Assembly: GCF_000577275.2 (NCBI RefSeq)
Contig: NZ_HG916852.1
Coordinates: 2,235,001-2,299,000 of the forward strand
DNA: 64,000 nt
Reading direction: 5' to 3'
Source of the DNA: Rhizobium favelukesii
Lineage (GTDB): Bacteria; Pseudomonadota; Alphaproteobacteria; Rhizobiales; Rhizobiaceae
The position numbers and the translations under genes were made by a program. Numbering within the stretch: the stretch's first letter is position 1; each line of letters opens with the position of its first letter. Below are positions 19,154 to 27,243 of this stretch, one piece after another. Under the pieces are notes generated by a model. It had not been told where the DNA came from. It saw only the letters and a list, made by a program, of their open reading frames with translations, and did no database searches.

Positions 19154-19642
19154 ATGGCTACGCCGCAACATCTGTTTACCCACTTTGCCAGCAAGACGTC
19201 TGAATGGGCAGGGCGACCCGTGACGTTCGTGCTTGCCGTCGTCCTTGTCGCTGTCTGGGCCGGGACGGGCCCGCTCTTTGACTTCTCGGAGACTTGGCAA
19301 CTGGTCATCAACACAGGAACGACCATCATCACGTTCCTGATGGTGTTCGTGTTGCAGAACGCACAGACGAGGGATGCTCGCGCTGTTCAGGCGAAGCTCG
19401 ACGAAATTATTCTGACGAGCCACGCCGAGAACAAGTTCATCGGGATCGAGCACCTCGATGACGAAGACCTGAAGCACCTGGATCGCCTTGTCGCCAAGGC
19501 GGCAAAGGGAGTGCGCGAGGGGCGGACGAACGGAACGCCGAAGGCGACAAATTCCAGTGATGAGGCGAACGAAAAAAGGACATCGGCAAAGCCCCGGAAG
19601 CCGAAACGGAAAACGGCGCCCTCGAAGGCGCCGTCCCGGTAG
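19154..19642 (+). CDS. Low-affinity iron permease-like membrane protein
   Basis: A 162-residue protein matching the bacterial low-affinity iron permease family. It has an FTHFASKTSEWAGRP N-terminus, two hydrophobic helices (about 22-40 and 52-68), the TTIITFLMVFVLQNAQTRD signature, a cytoplasmic helix, and a long Lys/Arg-rich tail (about 125-162) that is probably disordered. The iron-transport role is a family label based on homology to a yeast protein and is weakly proven in bacteria. The end of this gene contains the likely purB terminator. Confidence 0.8.
   Translation: MATPQHLFTHFASKTSEWAGRPVTFVLAVVLVAVWAGTGPLFDFSETWQLVINTGTTIITFLMVFVLQNAQTRDARAVQAKLDEIILTSHAENKFIGIEHLDDEDLKHLDRLVAKAAKGVREGRTNGTPKATNSSDEANEKRTSAKPRKPKRKTAPSKAPSR
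19609..19634 (-). terminator. purB terminator inside the convergent coding sequence
   Basis: Perfect eight-base stem ACGGCGCC / GGCGCCGT with a six-base loop at 19613-19634. On the minus strand the hairpin is followed by TTTT. It lies within the last codons of the plus-strand permease gene, 15 bases beyond the purB stop. Confidence 0.7.
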
Positions 19643-19648
19643 TCAAAC

Positions 19649-20956
19649 TCAGGCGGCGCCGAAGACGCGCCGGAAAATGGTATCCACGTGTTTGGTATGG
19701 TAGCCGAGATCGAACTTCTCGCGGATTTCTTCTTCGGATAGCGCAGTACGCACCTCCGCGTCGGCAAGCAGTTCCTCCAGGAAATCCTTGCCCTGTTCCC
19801 ACACCTTCATGGCGTTGCGCTGGACGAGCCGGTAGGCATCCTCGCGCGAAACGCCTGCCTGCGTCAGCGCCAGAAGTACGCGCTGCGAATGCACGAGGCC
19901 ACGGAACTTGTCGAGATTTTTCATCATGTTGTCGGGATAGACGACGAGCTTCTCGATGACGCCGGCCAGCCTGTTGAGGGCGAAGTCGAGCGTGATCGTT
20001 GTGTCGGGCCCGATGCCGCGCTCGACGCTCGAATGGCTAATGTCGCGCTCATGCCACAGGGCGACATTCTCCATAGCCGGAACCACCGACATACGAACCA
20101 GGCGGGCAAGGCCCGTCAGGTTCTCGGTCAGAACCGGATTGCGCTTGTGCGGCATCGCAGAAGAACCCTTCTGGCCGGGCGAGAAGTATTCCTCGGCTTC
20201 CAGCACTTCCGTGCGCTGCATGTGGCGGATCTCGATCGCGACGTTTTCGATGGAAGAGCCGATAACGCCGAGCGTGGCGAAGAACATCGCGTGACGGTCA
20301 CGCGGAATGACCTGCGTCGAGACAGGCTCCGGGACAAGGCCGAGCTTGGCGCAGACGTGTTCCTCGACGCGAGGGTCGATATTGGCAAAGGTGCCGACGG
20401 CGCCTGAAACCGCACCGGTGGCGATCTCGACACGCGCAGCCACGAGGCGCGCGCGGTTGCGGCTCATCTCGGCGTAGAAGCGCGCCAGCGTCAGTCCCAT
20501 CGTCGTCGGCTCGGCGTGAATACCGTGGCTGCGGCCGATGCGGATGGTGTCCTTGTGTTCGAAGGCACGTGCCTTCAGTGCCGCAAGCAGGCGGTCCATA
20601 TCGGCGAGCAGAATGTCGGCTGCGCGGACCAGCTGGATGTTCAGCGTGGTGTCGAGAACGTCCGAAGAAGTCATGCCCTGGTGGACGAAACGGGCATCCG
20701 GGCCGACGATTTCGGAAAGGTGCGTCAGGAAGGCGATGACATCGTGCTTGGTGACGGACTCGATTTCATCGATCCGCGCAACGTCGAACGTCGCAGCGCC
20801 GCCTCGCTCCCAAATTGTCTTTGCAGCGGATTTCGGGATGACGCCCAGTTCGGCGAGCGCATCGCAGGCGTGAGCCTCGATCTCGAACCAGATGCGGAAT
20901 TTGGTCTCGGGCGACCAGATGGCGACCATCTCTGGCCGGGAGTAGCGCGGGATCAT
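19649..20956 (-). CDS. purB: Adenylosuccinate lyase PurB
   Basis: A 435-residue fumarase/aspartase-superfamily enzyme that cleaves both SAICAR and adenylosuccinate. The signature SSAMPHKRNP, the TSSDVLDTTLN segment and the GRSHGIHAEPTT histidine loop are all visible. An upstream extension to 21004 exists, but ATG 20956 begins MIPRYSRPEM, the family N-terminus, with AGGAAG ahead of it. It is the last gene of an apparent rpe, membrane protein, purB run. Confidence 0.97.
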   Translation of the reverse strand: MIPRYSRPEMVAIWSPETKFRIWFEIEAHACDALAELGVIPKSAAKTIWERGGAATFDVARIDEIESVTKHDVIAFLTHLSEIVGPDARFVHQGMTSSDVLDTTLNIQLVRAADILLADMDRLLAALKARAFEHKDTIRIGRSHGIHAEPTTMGLTLARFYAEMSRNRARLVAARVEIATGAVSGAVGTFANIDPRVEEHVCAKLGLVPEPVSTQVIPRDRHAMFFATLGVIGSSIENVAIEIRHMQRTEVLEAEEYFSPGQKGSSAMPHKRNPVLTENLTGLARLVRMSVVPAMENVALWHERDISHSSVERGIGPDTTITLDFALNRLAGVIEKLVVYPDNMMKNLDKFRGLVHSQRVLLALTQAGVSREDAYRLVQRNAMKVWEQGKDFLEELLADAEVRTALSEEEIREKFDLGYHTKHVDTIFRRVFGAA

Positions 20957-21019
20957 GGCTTCCTGCTTTCGTTCATAAAAGGAATGCTGGCGCCCCTGTA
21001 GCAAAGACAGGCGGCAATC

Positions 21020-21511
21020 TCAACGCATGCGTTTGGCAAGCGCTATACTCGTACCGAAAAGGCAGAGAAGGCCGAGTGGAAGAAACAGGCGAATTCCCAG
21101 CACGGCAAACTGATAGACTGCGCTGGCTCCGGTAAAGACGAATTGGAACACCCATGTGAGGGATCCAAAAGAGGCGTGCCACGCGGAGTAGAAGACCCGG
21201 TAGTCCATGGCGAAGAGAAAGGCCGTCATTAGGATGGTCCCGACGGCAAGTGCAGCGAAGAATGCCGCAAAGCGTGTCGCCAGGGATCGTCGATGCGCAA
21301 AGAACCGACCCAAAGGCAACATGAACGGCCATGCCAGCAAACCGCCCGCAAAATAGTGCATTGCGAGGTCACGGACATGTGCGGTCTCCATCCCGTTTCT
21401 GAGATAGAGAGCAGCCATTGCCGACGCCAGCATCTGGATGCCCCAGAGGATGGCCCCCGCGAAAAGATCGGAGAGGGGCGGGCGGGCCGCCTTGAGCCGC
21501 TCGGAGATCAA
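21020..21511 (-). CDS. Hypothetical four-helix membrane protein
   Basis: A 163-residue protein of unrecognised family with about four hydrophobic segments (near 16-35, 48-65, 80-103 and 135-155), so probably inner-membrane. The apparent start is a TTG at 21511, 17 bases after the rpe stop; no ATG or GTG exists nearby in frame. Packing between rpe and purB suggests co-transcription, which is conserved-operon style but gives no functional clue. Confidence 0.7.
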   Translation of the reverse strand: MISERLKAARPPLSDLFAGAILWGIQMLASAMAALYLRNGMETAHVRDLAMHYFAGGLLAWPFMLPLGRFFAHRRSLATRFAAFFAALAVGTILMTAFLFAMDYRVFYSAWHASFGSLTWVFQFVFTGASAVYQFAVLGIRLFLPLGLLCLFGTSIALAKRMR

Positions 21512-21527
21512 GGACGACCTGCTTTCG

Positions 21528-22208
21528 TCACGACTTGGATTTGCCTTCGGCGGCGCTTCTTAGGGCGCTGATCGCCGTCTTGTAGGCCTCGAGCGAGCCG
21601 CCCTTGAAAATCGCCGAACCGGCAACGAGAACATTGCCGCCTGATTTGCCGATGATCGGCGCGGTTTCGACCGTCACTCCACCGTCAACTTCAAGGTCGA
21701 TCGGCCTGTCACCGATAAGTGACCGCGCTGCGGCGATCTTGTCCGCCATCGCTGGAATGAATTTCTGCCCGCCGAAGCCGGGGTTCACCGACATGATGAG
21801 GATCAGGTCAATGTCGTCGAGCACGTTTTCGATCGCCGAAAGCGACGTGGCAGGATTGATCGTGACGCCGACCTTCTTGCCGAGCCCGCGCACAGTCTGA
21901 AGCGAACGGTGGAGATGCGGCCCGGCTTCAGCATGGACGGTAATGCGGTCGCAGCCCGCCTTCGCGAAGGCCTCAAGATACGGATCGACCGGCGCAATCA
22001 TCAGATGGCAATCGAAAACCGCATCCGTGTAGGAACGCAACGACTTGATGACGTCAGGGCCGAAGGAAATGTTGGGAACGAAGTGACCGTCCATGACGTC
22101 GAGGTGGATCCAATCGGCGCCGGCCGCCGTTACGTCGCGCACTTCCTGGCCCAGTTTGGCGAAGTCGGCCGCAAGGACGGATGGCGCGATGCGAATGGGC
22201 GTAGTCAT
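21528..22208 (-). CDS. rpe: Ribulose-phosphate 3-epimerase
   Basis: A 226-residue TIM-barrel enzyme interconverting ribulose 5-phosphate and xylulose 5-phosphate. It shows the [14 protein letters not shown] opening, the [17 protein letters not shown] metal and substrate loop, the [12 protein letters not shown] segment and EVDGGV near the C-terminus. The active-site residues are intact and the length is normal. It heads a run with the membrane protein gene and purB, linking pentose phosphate and purine supply. Confidence 0.96.
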   Translation of the reverse strand: MTTPIRIAPSVLAADFAKLGQEVRDVTAAGADWIHLDVMDGHFVPNISFGPDVIKSLRSYTDAVFDCHLMIAPVDPYLEAFAKAGCDRITVHAEAGPHLHRSLQTVRGLGKKVGVTINPATSLSAIENVLDDIDLILIMSVNPGFGGQKFIPAMADKIAAARSLIGDRPIDLEVDGGVTVETAPIIGKSGGNVLVAGSAIFKGGSLEAYKTAISALRSAAEGKSKS

Positions 22209-22247
22209 TGAGGTCTCTCCGTAAAACTCATGCCGCGGTGTCAGATC

Positions 22248-23330
22248 CTATTCGATCGGTGTGCTTGGCGGTGCGAACGAACCGGCATGCCACTGCAGCA
22301 TCCGGTAGGGGTTATCGGCCAGTTCATGGCCGGCGTTGAAAGCAATTTTGCCGATGACCGTCTCAAAAGAGGTCCCGCCGATGTGCTGTGCGATGGGCCG
22401 GTCATCCGCAGCGGCATCCTGGGCTGCCTTCGTCGCGATTTCCACCGCCGCATACGCGGGCAGCACATAACCCTCGGGCTCGACGCCGCTCGCACGGAAC
22501 GCGTCGACCACAGGCTTCGCCTCAGGGCGCGCGGCGTAGTCGGGCAGGGCGACGGCGAGAACGCCATCCGCGAGCCCGAGCGGTTGGTCGGCGGCGCGCA
22601 TCGCGTCGCCACCGAGAATATCGAGGTGAATCTTTTCCGCTGCGGCGTCGCGTGCGATGACGGCAACGTCGCTACGATCTCCACCGACGAAGACTTTTGT
22701 TACCCCGGCTTTCCTCAACCGTCGCACGAGAGCGACTTGCTGCTCCTGGCCCGGTCGATACGTGTCGGTGAAGACGGGCTTGAGGCCTTTTTCCTCGAGT
22801 GCGTTTCGGATCGCTTCCGTAAGCTCCCGACCATGGATGGTGCCATCCTCGATCAGCGCAATTGGCGCGGCTGCCCACTCGCCCACGATCGCCTCGATGA
22901 TCTTTTCCGCTTCGGCGCCATCGGCCGGCGCCATTCGGTAGAGCGGCCAGCCATTTTTCAGCGCGTCTTCCATGAGAATGCGTGAACGCACAGAGACGGT
23001 GATCGCCGGGATATTTGCGTCCTTGAGCTTCGGCAACGCGCCTTCGAGCGTCTCGCTGCAGAGAAAACCGACGGCCACCTGGACCTTGGCATTGATTAAT
23101 GCGTCAGCGATTGCCGCACCGCTGTTTTCCTCGCAAGTCTCTCCGACCGTGACGATCGTGCTACCATCCTGCAGGACCTTGGCAGTGGCACCGGCGATGA
23201 TCTGCGCACCAATTGGCGCGAGGTTGCCACTCTGTGGCGCTACGACACCGATTATCAGACCCGCGGCATGGCATTCTGCAGCCGCAAGGAGCAGCATCGG
23301 CAGAAGTGCTAGGCCACGCAAAGTATTCAT
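22248..23330 (-). CDS. ABC transporter substrate-binding protein, branched-chain amino acid type
   Basis: A 360-residue periplasmic binding protein (LivK-like, type I fold). It has a signal peptide with hydrophobic core near 5-18 and a likely cut after CHAAG, then IGVVAPQSGNLAPIGAQI, the canonical ligand-side opening, and later VFVGGDRSDVA-type hinge sequences. The frame runs on to 23588, but ATG 23330 starts the signal peptide. No permease or ATPase gene lies beside it, so it is an orphan binding protein with unknown ligand. Confidence 0.87.
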   Translation of the reverse strand: MNTLRGLALLPMLLLAAAECHAAGLIIGVVAPQSGNLAPIGAQIIAGATAKVLQDGSTIVTVGETCEENSGAAIADALINAKVQVAVGFLCSETLEGALPKLKDANIPAITVSVRSRILMEDALKNGWPLYRMAPADGAEAEKIIEAIVGEWAAAPIALIEDGTIHGRELTEAIRNALEEKGLKPVFTDTYRPGQEQQVALVRRLRKAGVTKVFVGGDRSDVAVIARDAAAEKIHLDILGGDAMRAADQPLGLADGVLAVALPDYAARPEAKPVVDAFRASGVEPEGYVLPAYAAVEIATKAAQDAAADDRPIAQHIGGTSFETVIGKIAFNAGHELADNPYRMLQWHAGSFAPPSTPIE

Positions 23331-23494
23331 AAAAGCTGCAGGTCCCTGTCCTTTGTCCTGCTCTTTTATCCGTCCGGCATCGATCGTCAAAGAAAAACGC
23401 ACAATCGGGAAGCTTTTCGCCTGGCTTTTGTAGAAAAGGTAAGCGATCACCTTCATATTACAGGAAACAGCAAGCCGGTGACGCCGGATGGAGA

Positions 23495-23995
23495 ATGCCT
23501 TTGTTGAGCAAGCAACCGATCGATCCGCGCCTCTACCGAGATGCGATGAGCCGCTTTGGAGGCCATGTGCAGCTCGTGACGACGGCAATCGGCAAGGAGC
23601 GCCGTGGCGTGACGATCACCGCCGCGTGCTCCGTATCTGATGACCCTGCGACCGTTCTGGTGTGCCTGAACAACAGCAATCCGAAGAACGACATCTTCTT
23701 CAGGAGCGGTATCTTTGCTTTGAATACGCTGGGCGCGCACCATCAGGCACTTGCCGATGCTTTTTCTGGCCGCACCCAGCTCAGCAACTGCGAACGTTTC
23801 GCGACGGGCCGGTTCGACAAGCTCGTCACCGGCGCACCCATTCTTCACGACGCGCTTGCCTCCTTCGATTGCCGCGTGAGCGAAATCAAGGAAATGTCGA
23901 CACACCACATCATTTTCGGTGAGGTCGTGGCGGTCCGCTACAACGAGGCTAAGCCCGCGCTTCTCTATATGAACCGGGACTATCACACGCTATAA
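23495..23995 (+). CDS. Flavin reductase domain protein (RutF/HpaC-like)
   Basis: A 166-residue FMN-binding split-barrel reductase. The MSRFGGHVQLVTT start of the fold, GVTITAACSVSDDPATVLVCLN, the NTLGAHHQALADAFSG segment and the C-terminal LLYMNRDYHTL are typical of NAD(P)H:flavin oxidoreductases that feed reduced flavin to a monooxygenase. ATG 23495 follows GGATGGAGA. No oxygenase partner is adjacent. It leads a seven-gene run of molybdenum-maturation genes 22 bases downstream, so a redox role there is possible but unproven. Confidence 0.85.
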   Translation: MPLLSKQPIDPRLYRDAMSRFGGHVQLVTTAIGKERRGVTITAACSVSDDPATVLVCLNNSNPKNDIFFRSGIFALNTLGAHHQALADAFSGRTQLSNCERFATGRFDKLVTGAPILHDALASFDCRVSEIKEMSTHHIIFGEVVAVRYNEAKPALLYMNRDYHTL

Positions 23996-24017
23996 CTTCC
24001 TGAAAAAGGGAGAAGAC

Positions 24018-24947
24018 ATGCCGGATCAAGCGCATCCGCCACTACCGTCGTCGATCGACGAAACGATCGCGATGTTGGGCGATCAGGACTATCTGGCGGG
24101 GCGGGCGCTTGGCACGGTGCTGTTTCTTGCCCTGAAGATGAAGCGTCCTCTCTTCCTGGAGGGGGAAGCTGGTGTCGGGAAGACAGAGATCGCCAAGGTC
24201 CTATCAAAAGCTCTGGGGCGGCCGCTGATCCGCCTGCAATGCTACGAAGGGCTGGATATCGCCTCGGCCGTCTACGAATGGAACTATCCGGCGCAGATGC
24301 TGGAAATCCGCCTCGCGGAAGCGTCCGGTCTTACCGACCGGGACAGAATCGAGTCGGACATCTTCTCGGAGCGCTACCTCATCCGCCGACCCGTGCTGCA
24401 GGCTCTGTCCAGCGCAGATGGTCGCGCGCCGGTCTTCCTCATCGATGAGCTAGACCGTACCGACGAGGCATTCGAGGCCTTCCTTTTGGAGGTTCTTTCC
24501 GACTTTCAGGTGACGATCCCCGAGCTCGGCACCATCCGGGCCGCCGAACCACCAATCGTCATCATCACCACGAACCGGACGCGCGAAGTCCACGACGCGC
24601 TGAAACGGCGCTGCCTCTATCATTGGGTCGATTATCCCGATGCCCTGCAAGAGCTCGAAATCATTCGCCGCAAGGTACCGGGCTGCAATGCGGCGCTGTC
24701 CGCACAGATCGTCGCCTATGTGCAGCAGCTTCGGACACTAGATCTTTTCAAGAACCCGGGCGTTGCCGAGACGATCGATTGGGCGACAGCACTGACGGAA
24801 CTCGACCGGCTGGCGCTCGATCCGGAAACGATCTCCGATACGATCGGAACGCTGCTGAAATACCAGGACGATATTGCGCGCATTCAAGGCAGCGACGGTA
24901 CGAAGGTGCTGGAAGACGTCAAGAGCGAGTTGCAAGCGGCAGGATAG
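24018..24947 (+). CDS. MoxR/CoxD-type AAA+ ATPase
   Basis: A 309-residue AAA+ ATPase of the MoxR group, close to CoxD. Walker A GEAGVGKT lies at 49-56, Walker B VFLIDELD at 139-146, and sensor-like TTNRTREVHDALKRRC follows. CoxD in CO-dehydrogenase clusters partners a VWA protein (CoxE) and assists insertion of the copper-sulphur-molybdenum centre. The next gene is indeed a CoxE-like VWA protein, 3 bases away. MoxR proteins also act elsewhere, so the molybdenum link rests on the neighbours. Confidence 0.88.
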   Translation: MPDQAHPPLPSSIDETIAMLGDQDYLAGRALGTVLFLALKMKRPLFLEGEAGVGKTEIAKVLSKALGRPLIRLQCYEGLDIASAVYEWNYPAQMLEIRLAEASGLTDRDRIESDIFSERYLIRRPVLQALSSADGRAPVFLIDELDRTDEAFEAFLLEVLSDFQVTIPELGTIRAAEPPIVIITTNRTREVHDALKRRCLYHWVDYPDALQELEIIRRKVPGCNAALSAQIVAYVQQLRTLDLFKNPGVAETIDWATALTELDRLALDPETISDTIGTLLKYQDDIARIQGSDGTKVLEDVKSELQAAG

Positions 24948-24950
24948 CGC

Positions 24951-26213
24951 ATGGAGCCGACAAGCGGACAAGATGGGATCGTCGTTCCGCCACCTCCGGT
25001 CGGCGCCGGTCGATTTGCAGACAATATCGTCTTCTTTGCCAGAGCACTGCGAAAGGCCGGTATGAAGATCGGGCCCACGGCGATCGTTGATGCCATCGAG
25101 GCGGTCGCGGCAATCGGCATGGGATCGCGCGAAGAATTTCACGCCGCACTCTCGTCCGTCTTCGTCAAGCGACATGAGGACAAGCCGGTCTTCGACGAGG
25201 CGTTCCGTCTCTTCTGGCGCTCGCGCGACCTTGTCGAGAAGATGATCGCGTTGATGTCACCACGGGCGCCGGACACGCGCGAAAGGGAGAAAGCGAAGCC
25301 GGGCGAGAGCCGCGCCGCGGACGCCTTGCTTGGCGAACAAAAGGACAGCAAGCCCCCGCGGGATGAACCCGACATCGAGATCGATGCGCGCCTCACCATG
25401 TCGGGCAACGAGGTTTTCCGGCGAATGGACTTTGCGCAAATGTCAGCGATGGAGATCGCGGTCGCCAAGAAGGCACTCGCGAAACTGCAGTTGCCTCTGG
25501 ACAAGGTGCGCACTCGGCGCTTCCGGCCGTCGCATGTTCATTCGCACGTCGATCCGCGCGCCACCATGCGGGCGGCATTGCGCAACGGGGCGGGTCTCAT
25601 TCTTCCGCGGTACCGGGAGATCCGCGAGGTCCAGCCGCCCTTGGTGGTTCTCGCCGATATCTCGGGCTCGATGAGCCAGTACACGCGCATCTTTCTGCAT
25701 TTTCTGCATGTGCTGACGGAGAAGCGCCGGCGGGTGCATACCTTCCTATTCGGGACGCGCCTCACGAATGTCACCAGGCAGATGCGCCACAAGGACCCGG
25801 ACGAGGCGATGGACGAATGCGCCGCGGCCGTAAAGGATTGGTCGGGAGGAACGCGGATCGGTGAAACGCTAAAGGAATTCAATCGCCTGTGGGCCCGGCG
25901 CGTGCTGGGCCAGGGCGCGGTGGTGCTGCTTATCACCGACGGCCTGGAACGCGAGGGAACGGAGCTGCTCGCGGCCGAGATGGACCGCCTGCACCGCTCT
26001 TGCCGGCGACTGATCTGGCTCAATCCGCTGCTGCGCTTCGATGGCTTCGAGCCGCGAGCCCGTGGTGTGCGCACAATGCTGCCGCATGTTGACGAATTCC
26101 GACCGGTCCACAATCTATCATCCTTGAGCGATCTCGCAGAAGCACTCGGCGCAACCAGGTCGACCACATACGACCCGCGCCGGTACCTCGCAACATTGAA
26201 AGGCATCGCATGA
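24951..26213 (+). CDS. CoxE-like VWA domain protein
   Basis: A 420-residue protein with a helical N-terminal part, a charged linker at 105-145 and a C-terminal von Willebrand A domain. The MIDAS motif DISGS is at 236-240 with a threonine and an aspartate further along (SGGTRIGE and LITDGLERE). It matches CoxE, the partner of the CoxD ATPase. The stop overlaps the next start as ATGA, implying coupled translation with the XdhC N-half. Confidence 0.88.
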   Translation: MEPTSGQDGIVVPPPPVGAGRFADNIVFFARALRKAGMKIGPTAIVDAIEAVAAIGMGSREEFHAALSSVFVKRHEDKPVFDEAFRLFWRSRDLVEKMIALMSPRAPDTREREKAKPGESRAADALLGEQKDSKPPRDEPDIEIDARLTMSGNEVFRRMDFAQMSAMEIAVAKKALAKLQLPLDKVRTRRFRPSHVHSHVDPRATMRAALRNGAGLILPRYREIREVQPPLVVLADISGSMSQYTRIFLHFLHVLTEKRRRVHTFLFGTRLTNVTRQMRHKDPDEAMDECAAAVKDWSGGTRIGETLKEFNRLWARRVLGQGAVVLLITDGLEREGTELLAAEMDRLHRSCRRLIWLNPLLRFDGFEPRARGVRTMLPHVDEFRPVHNLSSLSDLAEALGATRSTTYDPRRYLATLKGIA

Positions 26214-26539
26214 CAGGGACATTTTTTGACCTTGATCCGTTGATGACGGCAGAAACCTGGCGGAAAGGCGGGCGAGACGTTGCCATCGCTACGGTGATCG
26301 AGACGTGGGGCTCGGCGCCGCGACCGGCAGGGAGCCATCTAGTGATCGATCGTGATGGCAATTTCGAAGGGTCCGTCTCCGGAGGCTGCGTCGAAGGGGC
26401 CGTTATAACCGAGGCTCTGGACGTGATCGCCGACGGCAAGGCGAAGATGCTCGAGTTCGGCGTTGCGGATGAAACCGCATGGCGCGTCGGCCTTTCCTGT
26501 GGTGGCCGCATTCGCGTCTATGTCGAAAGGCTCGATTGA
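26210..26539 (+). CDS. XdhC/CoxI N-terminal domain protein
   Basis: A 109-residue protein made of only the XdhC_CoxI domain: WGSAPRPAGSHLVI, then SVSGGCVEGAVI and CGGRIRVYVE. XdhC proteins bind sulphurated molybdenum cofactor and load it into xanthine-dehydrogenase-family enzymes. Normal XdhC has a second Rossmann half; here that half is the next gene, so XdhC is split. The start overlaps the coxE-like stop (ATGA) and the stop overlaps the next ATG (TGATG). Confidence 0.88.
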   Translation: MTGTFFDLDPLMTAETWRKGGRDVAIATVIETWGSAPRPAGSHLVIDRDGNFEGSVSGGCVEGAVITEALDVIADGKAKMLEFGVADETAWRVGLSCGGRIRVYVERLD

Positions 26540-27243
26540 TGGATGCCGCAAATCTTGCGCGGCTCAATGATGCTCGCCGGGCTCGCAGGGGAGCCATATT
26601 GCTGACCGATCTTGAGAACGGCGGCGATAGCGTCGTCCTCGAGGGAGATTCCGTGCAGCCTTGGTTGGTGCCTGCCGTAAAAGCTGCTTTTCGCTCGGGC
26701 AAATCGACGTCGATCGAGGTCGATGGGCATCGGTACTTTCTGAACGTGCATCTGCCGCCGGCCCATATCGTGATCATCGGTGCCGTTCACATCAGCCAAG
26801 TCCTGGCGCAGATGGCATCTCTTGCGGGCTTCGATGTCCGCATCATCGATCCGCGCACGGCTTTCGCCACGCCCGAACGATTCCTCGGCATCGAACTGAC
26901 GGCGGAGTGGCCGGTGGACGTGCTCAATGATCGTCCGCTGGATGCCTATACGGCGCTCGTCGCGGTTACGCATGACCCGAAGATCGACGATTTCCCGATC
27001 ACGGAAGCGTTGCGGATCGGTTGTTTCTACGTCGGTGCACTCGGCAGCCGCAAGACGCACGCGACGCGCCTGGAGCGGTTGCGCGCCGACGGTGTGGACG
27101 AAGCCGCCCTTGCCAGGATCAGTGCACCCATCGGGCTCAATATCGGTGCGGCGAGCCCGGCAGAAATCGCGGTCGCCATTCTCGCGGAGATCGTCCAGAC
27201 CTTGCGAACCCGCGAGATATCACCCACCGGTGACAAGAAATGA
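26539..27243 (+). CDS. XdhC Rossmann-domain protein (C-terminal half)
   Basis: A 234-residue protein equivalent to the second half of XdhC. A short N-terminal segment is followed by the Rossmann motif HIVIIGAVHISQVLAQMA, an IDPR acidic turn, and the YVGALGSRKTHATRLERL signature of the XdhC C-terminal domain. The frame opens at 26479, inside the previous gene, but ATG 26539 in a TGATG overlap is the coupled start. It ends in an ATGA overlap with the molybdopterin-domain gene. Confidence 0.88.
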   Translation: MDAANLARLNDARRARRGAILLTDLENGGDSVVLEGDSVQPWLVPAVKAAFRSGKSTSIEVDGHRYFLNVHLPPAHIVIIGAVHISQVLAQMASLAGFDVRIIDPRTAFATPERFLGIELTAEWPVDVLNDRPLDAYTALVAVTHDPKIDDFPITEALRIGCFYVGALGSRKTHATRLERLRADGVDEAALARISAPIGLNIGAASPAEIAVAILAEIVQTLRTREISPTGDKK

